A DNA stretch of 64,000 nucleotides from Cyanoderma ruficeps (taxonomy: Eukaryota; Chordata; Aves; Passeriformes; Timaliidae), in contig VZDJ01007753.1 of NCBI GenBank assembly GCA_008694505.1, positions 11,500,579 to 11,564,578 of the forward strand, read 5' to 3'. The notes under the pieces were generated by a model. It saw only the letters and a program-made list of their open reading frames with translations, ran no database searches and had not been told where the DNA came from. Shown one piece after another: positions 10,601 through 22,600 of this stretch. How positions within the stretch are numbered: the stretch's first letter is position 1; each line of letters starts with the position of its first letter. The translations under genes and the position numbers were made by a program.

Positions 10601-13600
10601 GCATGTCCAACCCAGTGTTTGTGTGGCATGGCAGAAAGGGATGTGTACTCTTGTCAACTTACAGGTGTGCTTAAGGGCAAGTTACCTGTCCTGATTCAAA
10701 CCTCAGTCTTTTTCTCCTGGTAGACCCAGATCTGTGGCAGATCTATGACAGACCCAGATCTATTTTGGGGCTCTCCAGCTTTGTCTTTGTTCCTAGATTT
10801 TGATCTAGAACACTCCATTTGGTGGACTGGTTCTTCACCTTGGGTGTTCACTCTAACCTCCAGAAGCTTGTTCATGTTCCTTTGCACTGGAATCACTTTG
10901 CTGACACTCTCACATGACATCAGCTTATAAATGAGATATCTTTGGTCACAAGAGTGAATGTGTGTTTTTACGTCATGGCTTTCTGATGTAAAAGGCTGGT
11001 GTGGAGAGAGAAAGTGGATGGAGAGCTCTTATCTTGCTGTTTTCCTCCTTATGCTGGCACTGAGGTTGGTCGGTCTGTTTGGTGATCTGGTTAAAGAGTG
11101 TGCCCTGCAGAAAATTAGTCCCCTGGGGCTGTTTATGCTCCGTAGACTGTTTTGGCCATATGAATTCCAGTGCTGGTGCAACAGAAGGGAAACTTGGTAG
11201 TATTATGGAAATGTATGTTGAAGATGCAGTTGAGCCCAGTGGTCAGCTTGAGTTGCTCTGAGACCAGGCTACTGTCAAAAGACTTGCAGCTGCTGTGGTC
11301 GCTGGCTGGGAGCTCTCACTGCTTCCCTCAGTTGATGTGTGGAGGTGGTGAGTCTGCTTGTGTGGGTGACCTCTAACTCTGCAAGGAAGACCAGCTGCTG
11401 TCAGCTGGGTCAGCTTTCTGAGCTGCCTGAAAAGTAGTTGGCAATAGGGTGCTGAGGATGGTTGGGTGATGTCCTGCAGCGAAGCTGGCTGAAACAGCCT
11501 GAAACTGCAGGAGAAGCCTGTTGTCAGTTCTGTTGCTTGGTCCCTTGATGGGCTGTTCCAAAGTCTTGTTTTGCTTGGTGGTTTGTGGGTGAAGATGGGG
11601 TGGCACGTACCTCTTGTGTGTTTGAGAGGATTGTTTATGAGTTGCAGAGTATGATTTTGGAAGTCCCTGCTAACAGGTTTTAACTAGCTCCTTTTCAAAG
11701 ATTAGGATAATGGTGTTATATTGGTTTGATAGCTAGGATTATTAATTTTAAGAAATAAACCTCTTTGTCATTCCTTCTACGGTAGTTTATAGTATTGTTC
11801 TTCCTGTGAGCTTGTCCTTGGGGACAGACTGCTTGTGTTTGGCTGTGTTTCAAACTCTTATTCTGGTAACCAAATTCTTGATGTTTTACAGTGTTTGAAA
11901 ATGGTGGGGTGGGAATCTGTTCATCTGAAAGCCTTCGTAAGCAAAAAAATTTTAGTAAAATGAAAGAGGTGGATTTTCAATGTGCCAGCTATGCAGAATT
12001 TTGGTAGCATCTCATCCCAGCTGGATTTGTCACTTGGTTGCTGTTGCTGGTTATGGTTAAATCAAAGTGTAGAATTTCTGAGGTAAAACATTTCTGTGGC
12101 AACATATGAAGATAATGCATTTGTTCAGAAAAACGTGTGATGTTCCAGCATAGACTAGCCTGTTTCAGTCACCCTTAGTAAGCTTTAGATTGAAACTGTG
12201 TTTCTTGTGCACTAACCTAGAATTAGTCTCCTCAAACTGACTTTCACCACAAATTCTTTACTAAGTGAGGAGGCAGATTTGAGTAACAAAATATCTTTTT
12301 TTTATAAATGCATATTGTTTTAAAGTAGCTGTTATTGTAGAAGTTGGTTTATATTTTCATTTTAAAGCTTTACTTTGGGGGGGAATTAGTACTATGGGAT
12401 GCATGTAAGTAAGGGATGCTGATTAAAACTTTTAATGCCCAGTGTGGTACTATATGCACATATTCTTACTAGCTGTGGATTTTCTGCAGTCTGTCTTTTG
12501 CTGTTATTCCTAAATCTTGAAGCAGTGATCCTGTTCTTAAAAAGCTTCCTCCCCCCGCTTCCTTCTTTTCCTTAAGGTATCTTAGTTCCTCAGCTGCAAG
12601 CCACTTTCTCTAGCCACAATAGCCATATTTAGCAGGAATGGTGTGCCTAAATTCACTGCTGTGACAGTTTGCATGTGCAGTGGGCAGCTTTGCCTCTAAC
12701 CAGGCTATGCTGTGCCCCAGCTGGCCTATGTTTGTCCTGTGCATGTGTCCTGGCACTTGTGGGGACAGCAGTGTTTTGGTGAGGTGGTACTGGCTGTCTG
12801 AGTGTGTGGTAAGAAAGGTTTACAGGACCTGAAGGAGAGCAGCAGAAATGCTGGAACATTGGCAGGAGGGAGCTTTGTTCAATTTTGAGGAGTCTTTTGA
12901 GAGAGAGGTTAGAAGAACCTGTGGATAATAAAGCTGTTTTGTCAGTCTGGTTCTGATCAGTGGCTAAAGGTGCCAAGATCAGTATAGACACATGTGGTGA
13001 GAACAACCTCCATTGCTCTTTCTGGTGTCTGACTTCCAAAGGAAGTTTTCTCTTGGACTGGAGAAAGAAGTTCAATTGTTGGCCCTTAGTCCCACTCAAA
13101 GTGGAGTTGGGGGAGGACTAGTGAAAACCTTTTCTGTTGTGGCACCTATAAAGTTGTCTAAATCAAAGAGACTTTGAGAAGTTGGGATAGGAGGGCTGCA
13201 AGAATGGGATGTCAAAAAAGGAAGGAAAGCACCAAGTAGAAGAGAGATGGGGCAGGAGGTACCTGAAGTCAAACAGGGAGCCAAGGGGGTACAACTTATT
13301 GAGCATGCTGCTTTCCAGAGCATCCTGGCAGTTAGTGGAGGCTGGTCTCCCTTTATAACATTGCATCTGTGGATAGGGGATGTTAATGAAAATTCCTCTG
13401 AGCTACCTTTTTTCCGAGCCATGGCTGCTGGTTTGCTTGCTTGGGACAAGCTGAAGAGTCCTGTCAGCACTTCTTTGAGTGGACTCTGTAAATAACAAGG
13501 GCATTGGGGAGATTGCAATGAAGACCTTGGAAGGAGGTTGTGGTGGACCTTGATAGCGACGTGCTGCATTTTTGATTTAACTCTCCACAGAAGTCTCCAC

Positions 13601-16600
13601 TTTGTTAGAGACAAGGTGAATAGTGTTGTGCGGGCGTGTGTGCCCTGCTGCCTTGTGTTTGGGACAGGAGCACGCAGGGCTGCTGGCCACGAGCTAAGGG
13701 CGAGTTCTCTGTGCGGGTGGATCCCGGCGTGTGAAGGCCGGCTGCGGAGACCCGCGGGGCAGGCGGCAGCGGGGGATGCGGAGAATGCTCCCGGCTGGGC
13801 CTCAGCTCAGCTTGGCCTGGGCTGGGCGCACTGGTGGCTCCGCGCCGGTCCTGTTGGAAGCCAGGCGCTCGGGCAGTGTCGGCTGCTGGCGAGCGAGGAT
13901 CCAGAGCCCCGAGATCGCGCGTGCTTGGTATCAGGGGCTAATGGCATCCTGCGCCGTGCCGCGGGCGTGCTGGGATCAGTGTCCGGGAATAGGACGTGCT
14001 CCTGGCACGCCGGGCCGGGCCTCACGCGTGGGCGCGGAGCTGCGGCTGCAGGGCGCCGGCGCCCCCGAGCCGTCCGTCCGTCCGTCTGTCCGCCCCCGCC
14101 CGCCCGCCGCGGCGCAGCAGCGCCCCCTGCCGGCCTGCACGGCGCGCCGGAGGTGCGGGCGCTCGGGGCCGCCCGGCCGCCCTCCCGACGGGACCGGCCC
14201 CGCTCCCCGCTACCTCCGGTGGGCGGCGGGGGAAGCCCGCCCCGCTCCCAGAGGAGCCGCTGCCCGCGGGGAAGGGCCGGCCCCGCTAAGGGTTAAGGCC
14301 GCCTCACCTCAGCCGCCCCGGCCGCGGCGGGAGGGGGCGGAGGAGGAGGAGCGGTGCCGTCACTGCGGCGGCTCCCGCGCCGTTACCTAACCGGTGACAT
14401 AACGGGCTCCCTCCGCTCCGCTTAAGAAGCGCCTGGGGCCATCACGGGGGCCGGCTCGCAGACCCTGCGGGGCGGCGGTAGGGCCAGCCAGTGTGAACCC
14501 TGCCGGGAGCGCATGGCTTCCTCCGCCCGTATTGCCGCTCCTCCCGGGGCGCCCTGGCTCCCCGGCCCGAGGGGCGGCGGGCTGCCCCGTCCGAGAGCCG
14601 GGCGGCGGCGGGGGAGCGCTCCCTGTGTCCTCCCCACGAAGTTTCCCGGGCGGGCAGGGGATCGGCGGGGCCGCCGTTCACCGCCGCTCCGTGGGAGCCG
14701 GCGTCCCGGGCCCGGGGATGCGCGGCCGCCTCGCGTGACAGGGATACTGCCAGGGACACTGGCGAGTCCACGTGCGGCCGGGGGGGCCGGGGCGGCCTGC
14801 GCCAGCCCATGCAGTGCCCGCAGGCGCTTCCTCTGCCTCCCTGCTCTGCCAGGGAGAAGAAAGTGCGTCGAATCAATCGTTACTGAAACATTTAAGGAGG
14901 CTTGATGGGAGCCTCGTTTCCATGGGAAAATCTGGGGAGTTTTCCACAGGGGGAAATACTGCAAGTTTTCATAGGCTTGCAGTGAAATATAGAAGGCATC
15001 GGTGGGCGTTTCTTTATTTAGAAACGGGAAAGCAAAGGCAGTGTTGCCCGAGTTCTTCCTTAAATCTTTAAGGCAAACACCTCTTGCAAACCAGTGCCGA
15101 TACAAATAAAACAGTCAAGGATTTCTAGAGCGCTTTAACGTAAGAGTCTCCCTAATGCTTTATGGTAATTTATCGAGGGCATTTCTCATGAGACAACTCT
15201 TGCCTTCTAAGTTGATTAACTTGGGCGTGTTAACATTATTCATTTCCTCCCCCCCGCCGACGGATAGAAATACTTAATTAAAGAGAACGTAATTAAGAGC
15301 GTGAGATGGAAGGGACCTCTGTGGAGCAATAATTACCAAATATGCTCATTTTAGCTAAAACTGTATATATATTTTAGGCTGAAGAAATACAGAGTGGTGT
15401 TCGGATTTTCTGGGTTTCCAGCACCGCCCGGTCGCCTTTCAGCGCCGTGCGACCCCTTTTTTATGAATGGTGGGGCTGTGCTCGATTGAGCAGCCGGGCG
15501 CGCTCGCCGCCGCCGCGCCGGCTGCGGGCAGAGGGCGCTGCCGGGAGCGCTCGGCGCGGACCGGGGCGCGTCCTGCTCGGCGAGACGCGGCTCGGGATGG
15601 GCTCCGCGGCTGCGGGGCACCAAAGCGACGGGATCGGGTCGCTTCCAGTTCAAACAAAACCGCCCTGCTGTGTCCCCTTCCAGTGCAAAGGCTGGAATGC
15701 AAAACGTGGGCTTGAGAAACAACATACTGCGGAGCGCCTCGCGCTTGTTCTAGGCAGGGTGTCTTTGGAAGATAAGTTTATTGGCGTTTCGACAACTTTA
15801 ATTTCTGAGGGTTGTTGTTTGTATGAACTGTCTATTGGAGTAGATTGTTTCTCATCATATTTAGGTAACTTTCAAAGATAGTAAAAATTCTTCTAGTGCT
15901 ACTTCTCTACATTTTTAAGGCTTACCTTTATAGGATCTTGACAGCTGAACAAAGGCTTGCCAGCTCTATGGCATCTTTTATATGTGCTTGTCTTTGCATC
16001 ATTTTAACAAAACAGTATCTGCTAAATATGATCCTGAAGCCATCTTAGCCTCTAACAAGCCGTGAGAAACTATTTCCAGTATATCTGAGAGGGTTCCACT
16101 TTTTTACAGAAATAAAGGTGTTATTTAGAGTTAGAGTTTGTAAAAGATTTAGAGCCATTCCTAGCATAGCATAAACATGCTTACGAGCTTCTTGTAGATT
16201 TTGGTGTATGTGCAGCTGTGCTTGAACCTTCAAAAGAGGACACCCTGAGGGGTGTTTTCCTCTCTCCCCAAAAGAGCTGCTTTAGCAGTTGGTTCCAGTA
16301 AGATTGCACACATTCTTCATTCCAAAGTAGCAAGGGAGAAGGAAAGAGGGGTTGTATTTGATGATAGTTTGAGTCTTGGATAGCAACAGGCAGCTTAAAT
16401 GGTCGAGTCCACTTTTTTTTTATCCTTGGGAACTGATGGTTTGGGTGACCTGAAATTTTGGATGTTTCTGGTGATGAGGACAGAAGCGTAAGATTGTACC
16501 AGAAGATCCAATATTGTCTGTAAACAATATGATTTTGGTTCTTGCTTAATGTGAACTACCTTGCTAATTAGCTCAGGTGGCTTCTTATTCTAAAGCCTTC

Positions 16601-19600
16601 CATTTTATTATCCATTTTGAGTGCTGGAGACTTTCACCTGTAGTGGTCGGATTAGTTTCAGTCTGCATTTATCCTAGACAAGGTGCCTACAGATGTAATA
16701 AGGATTGTGAATGTCCTGCAGTCACACAGTTCTGCAGCCTCAGGTGAGGAGCAGTGGGCTGGGTGAAATGGGAGCAGCTCTTTCAGCCCCTTATGACACT
16801 AATGTTTCTTACTTCTGTGTCTAATGTGACACATAATATGTGGCTGCTGTGCTCTTACTTCGTAAAACCATGAGGAACTGGCTGTGGAAACTGGTCTGTT
16901 CTTCTGGCTTGTCATTACTCCTGCTGTGCTGGAGTGAAGCTGAGGCACGATTGTACACTTGTTTTCTGCCGTATATACATTAAAGAATGCAAGTTATACA
17001 TAACTTGCATTCTGCAGTTGCTGTCCTCCTGATGCCTTCACAAAGCCTTGTAAAATTCCCACTGTGATGTTTCCCATCCTGCTGTTTAGGGGCATCAGAT
17101 ATGGAAGTCTCTGTGCTTCAGCCTCCTTACTTTTGAGCAGGTAACACATATGGGCATGAGTTTTGTTGCCACTTCAGCTGTTCTGCAGAATCCTTATTTT
17201 CATACCTCTGTGTCCCTGGAGCTAATGCTGCCGTCTCAGTGTACAGCTTGTTTGAATGTTGCTTCTAGCCAAAATGAATAAAATATCACTGGGTGTCTTC
17301 CTGCTCAATTTCTGTTCTACTTCTGAGAGTCAGGATCTCAGAGAGAGAGCTTCTGAATGAAATCTCACCAAGTCTCACCTCTTTGCAGTTAGATTCCTTT
17401 TTTGCAGATAGCCTGAAGATCTTACAAGTTCTGCTGACATTGGCTTCCCCTTGCTTGTGTTGGTGGGGGAGGAAGTGAATACATTGTGTGGGTGGTGGGG
17501 AGGCAGACCTTCACCGCTACAAACAAGAAGTTTTGTCAAGCTTTCCTCCTTCTGTCTTTCTTGCGTGGTACATGGCCTGATGAGAACTCATGAGGAGGGA
17601 AGATCTTGGAGCTATCCTTACACAAAGCAAATGCTTTTGCTGTGCCCAGACCCATCTTTATACCTGCTCTCTCACAACGTGTTAGTGCACTATGGGAGCT
17701 GAGGTGTAAAACCTGGGAACATGACACACATATAGGAATTTCTCCTGAGCCCTAAATGCTGGCCATGACTGATAAATGGATGGTATGAAACAGGAGGTAA
17801 GAGTTCTTATATGTCTCCTGCCTGTGTTAATAAGTAAAGGACTCAAACTCTGCAGGGCAGCAAGTTGGGCTCATGGATTTATATAACACATACATAACAC
17901 ATTTTGTCCATGACCACACATTCAAAACATAAAGACTTTTTTTAGAACTGTTGGATGGTATTCACTCACATGGGCCCCTGGAGATAAGAAGTAAAACAAA
18001 AGTAGTTTCTTGGGTAGTTCTGATTTTGGGATTAACTCTGGGGGTTTTGGGAGGGAGCAGATGGAATTAGAATTTAAAAGGGGTCAGTGCAAAATTTAGC
18101 AGTAAGCTTGACGTGTTACATGGAGGTCCACATGGCTATTGCAGAACATAAAGGATCCACAGATCCAAAGGGCTGGAAAATCCCTATTCTATTTTAAAAA
18201 CATTTTTTAAAAGCCCTGGCATTTCAGGAACTCCTCTTGTTTTTTAGAATTTTTAGCTGTTGGAACAGTTACTTAGCAGAAATTTGTCTTAACAGTTGTC
18301 TGTTAGACACAGGAACTTCTAAAAAGATCTCCAAGAATGGAAACAGCTTGAGGAAGGATTAGATGTATTAGGTTTGTGGGCTTTTCAAAGTCTTCACAAA
18401 AATTCAGCAAGGAAGCCAAGCTGCTTCATATTTCAATAGAAAACCAAGAGGTCAGAAAATCTCTGTACAATGTTGTGTAACTTTCTTGTCATATACACTG
18501 CAGGGCAGGTGTGTTTGCTGACAAATGTATAGATACAGATTTTCTCTTCACATGCAGAAATCTGTCTCTTTCTTGGAAGATGAAACTTGAAAAGAGTGAC
18601 TTGTGTGGGTAGTAGGCTGGTGCAGAGAATGGGAAGGTGATAGTGCAGGGATATTAGGTGTCTTGAAACACGTTTTAGTATGGCTTGGGCTCTTAAATTA
18701 AAGGTTCTGGGAGAGCCCTTGCAGCTATTGCATCACTTGCTAAAAATAGCATCTATACTGCATAAGGCAGCCTGTCTGCAGTGTGCATAGTCTTGAGAAT
18801 TTAGTGCTTCTTGTGAATGATGTTCAGTCATTTTTACTTCTCAGCTAAGCACATTTTTAATCTAAACTGTGATAAAGAATGAAGCAAAGGGTTTTATTTT
18901 CTGTCTTTGAGGGTGGGGTGAGTTTCAAAATAACATTGTCCACAGTTTTGTCTGCAGCATGATTCTAAAAATACCTTTTTAAGCTTACTGAAATTACAGT
19001 TAAAATGCACTGATAAAGATATTTTTATATTGTAATTGTCAGGGGAGGGGAAGAAGATGTTTTTTGCAGCATGAGGTATTCTGCTCTTCTTATCAATCAC
19101 TTAAAATGTAGCATTTTTTTTTTAATGACAGTTACACAATGCAAGTGAAATATAATGCTAATCTGAATTCTTACTTAAAAAAACCCCACAAACCCCTAAT
19201 CCCTTCTCTTGAAAATAGAATATATGTTGTACAGTGCTTTTTTCCTTTTCTTATTTTGAAATCCTAGTCAAGAATCACCAGCAAAGGAGTGTGTTTGTAT
19301 TCCGGTGGTGTTGCTGAACCAGACAGGTCTGCAGCACAGCATTTTATTTTTAGACTCTAGGTTGCCATTTTTATCCTGTAAAAAATATTCATCAGCGTCT
19401 GGGTGACAGGCCATCAATTTTTTTAAATGTGTCAGACCACATTTTTCCATCTCTCTATTTCTCCTTTTGTATCGTGCTATATACATTTCTTCTTTGGGGG
19501 GAAAGAGAGAAGGGGAACAAGGGTACAGATTTTAATTCATGCATTAGATTTTTCAATTCACAGATCTTTAGCGTCACACGGTTCATTCATCTTCTGTGCT

Positions 19601-22600
19601 CGGCTGCTTACGCAGCTTTGCTTATTGTCTGCAGAGGGTGAACTGCTCTGGTGCAAGCAGCAAAGGCATGGGGTGGGCAAAACCACCCTCCTGCTGGTCT
19701 GCTCACCTCAGCTGCCCTCTCTGCTTGCCCCAAAATACCTCCATGTGGCAGTGCTGTGGAGAAATAGTTTCATGTATGGTTCTGGGGTGCTGGTCCGGTA
19801 TAAAATTACTTCCTGGAGAAGCTATTCAAGGTCTCTCTGCAATAAATGTATATGGGCCAGCTGACTTCTAACAATAGAAGATGGGAGATCTCTTTTGCTG
19901 TGGAATACTGAGAATTGTTTAGTGCCTGGCAGGAGGGGCTCAAAGCCACACAGTTTTTGGATGGTGAGGCAGTAACTCACTAAATGTGAATCTGCAGCAC
20001 AAATTCCATGACAGGGGTGCCACACTGCAGTTGCTGTCTAGGGTGCTGGACTTCAGAGCCTCCATAGTGCAGCTGTCCTGTTTATGTGAAGAAAACCTGA
20101 GGCTTTCTTGAAGAACTGCTCTTTGTCCTTGAAGAGCCTCTAGGTTGGCAGGGAACTGTTGTCATCAGAGCAATTGGTAGAGCTAATGGCCCCTCCCTTT
20201 TTTCCCCCGAACCCAAACATGGGAACCTTTCTGAAGCGGTGACAGGAGCTTGTTTTTGAGTGGCTCTTCACTGCTTTTGGTGGTGCTGGAGAGGAGCTGT
20301 TGCTTGTGGGAGGTGGAACTCAGGAACAACTGGCTGCTGAAGCCGAGTTAGCTCGTAACCCAAGGGGGCCTCACCTATGAGGGTGATGGGTTTCTTAGTG
20401 GTCTGGCTGCTTACTAAGGCTGTGCCTGAATCATGTCATCTCAAATGCGTCAAGAGAACTGAGAGAAGCCAGAGAAAAGGGTGAATATACTCTGTTAGTA
20501 GCTGAAGGTCTAAACCAACTCTGTCCTGATTAGTTTTATTTACAATTCTAAAAGCTTTTGAAGTCTTTGGTGCACTGGTACCCAAGATGGCTTGTTGTGG
20601 CAGGGCCAAGCTTATGATAAGTAATAAAGGTATTCCCAAATGTAAGAGCAATAAAATTTATAGGATGGTTGGTTACTGATACTTTCAGAGTTAGAAGTGG
20701 AGATTTAGTATGCTTAAAACTATATATCCACACATGCTAAACCTGTTTTAAGAGGGAGAAAATGGATAGGATTTTTGTCATATTTATAGAGACATTGCAG
20801 GTTGAGATCTTCCTAAGGAAGGTTCTCAGGTACAATTGTGTGCATTTGTGTATAGGAAGGTAATATACTGAGCTTGTGGTGTGACTGTAACCTCCTTACA
20901 TGTTTGTAATTAAAAAGTTGCTTATCAAAGATACACTGTATCATATTTCTGCTGCTTGAGTTAATACAGCACTTTCTCAGGGCTAAAACTTGGGTTTGCT
21001 TCTGCACAGCTAGGTAGCTGTCCTGATTTATATCATCCCTGCCTAAATATGGAAAATTTTAATTTTTGCATATCAGAATTTGGAAACCCTAAGGAAGTGG
21101 CTTTGTGGAAAGTAAAGTGGTAGGTGGTGTTCCAGAAGAAATTAAGTAGCCCATGTGTTTGATTTCCTTCATCTATTTTGACTATGATAGGTTTGAAAGC
21201 ACAATGTAAATAATTGGTTAAAGATTGGAGACTAGACCTAAAATATCATAAAGGGTAATGATCTCCAGGCTGAAGGAGTTTTACAGGAAGAGGAGGTGAG
21301 GCAGCAGCTCTCTGCTTTCCTTCTCAGGGGCTGTGCTGCAAGGAGATTTGTCGAGTGAGAGCAAGGCTGGATGAATGTATGACTCCAAGTCATTCCTTAG
21401 CTTTTCAGGAGTTCAGAAGGCTCCATATGGAGTCACCCAGTGGTTCTGGGAAGCTACTTTAGGTCTGGATGGGCTTCTCAGCTGAAAGCTGGCAAGCTGT
21501 GTTGTGAGAATGTATTCCTGAGAGTCTCCATAGTCTTTCTGTGCTTCCCAGTTTGTCTATTTTTGGTATATTGTTGATGGAGTGAAATTCTGCTCTGTAA
21601 CTTACATTTGAAATGAAGTTTTAATTCTGGGAGTAGGGAAGGAACATGGTTTTTCTAATATGTGGAATATAGTTAGTTTGGTATTTGAAATATATTTAAT
21701 TTTTAAAATTTAATTTGCTATCTGTAAACCTGTAGTCCAAGGGGATTCTGATAGAGGCTTCTGTCAAAGGGTTTCCTAAATATCTAATCCTATAGATGTT
21801 GTTATATCTGTTAGATTTACCTGTTTAGTAATACATAAAAAAACTTGAAAATCCACAACCTCAATTTAAAGGACAGAGAGAAAGTTAAGTGAAGTGACCA
21901 CTGTCATTGCTTGCCATGATCTAGAGGTAATGGAGAAAGCACCAAATCCCAAAGTAGCAGATGAGTTTCAAAAAGGAGATGATACTGTCCCTTGTAGGAT
22001 AGAGTTCAGCTAGGTGGCTTCTTGTTACAGTCTGTATTACATGCTAAAGCTTTACATGGATTAAAAAAAATTATTCTAAAATACTTCAATAGCTTTGTCT
22101 CATGTGGATTTGTCTGAAATCACCAGCTGTAGTCCCCTAAATTGCAGAGCTGCAAGCTGGAGACAGGAGGAGCATCCTGGAGAGGTGTCATTATACTTCT
22201 CAAAATCTCTCCTCCGTACCTCTTGCTGACCACTACCAGAGCTCAAGTGTTGGGTTAGCTGGATCTCTGTTCAGAGCTGGAAGATCTGTTCTTGGGATAA
22301 AATGGTTACACTGTGAGAAAGCTTAACTACACTGTGTTGGATTTTTGCCCTTTGCATCCAGTACAAATGGTTGGATGTCTGCAAAGACAAAGGAACAGGT
22401 GAATGCTAACATGGGGTTTTTTTCCTAATGACCTGGTGCATTGGATGTGCCAAGCTCATACAGACTGATGCATTATGCTTGAAATGTACCCCAACCTTCA
22501 TTTAAAACTTTCTTCAAGACTGTGTTTTGTATAACTGCAAATAGTTCAGGTCCTAGTCATGAAGCTGTGAAAGGTCAAACAGTATTTCAAAGGTGCAGAG

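Larger units (their letters stand above)
13640..14770. other. intronic CpG island A
   Basis: A block of about 1.1 kb that is very GC- and CpG-rich, inside AT-rich intron 1 and about 12 kb from the promoter. It contains a TCCG-type simple repeat near 14072-14090, a CTCF-like site at 14119-14133 and a cluster of MYB/GRHL-like motifs at 14380-14406. The minus strand has a donor-like CTGAG/GTGAGG at 14301-14312. Orphan islands of this kind are often alternative or antisense promoters or enhancers. No exon can be assigned from sequence. Confidence 0.8.

Noticed and set aside
13538..15105. Several overlapping long frames (up to 252 codons) in island A on both strands
   Set aside because: Stops are rare because of high GC. 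The frames overlap in conflicting phases and show no recognisable family.
15300..15335. TGGAAGGGACCTCTG, similar to a CR1 block
   Set aside because: Only about 15 bases match, and neither flank continues as CR1.
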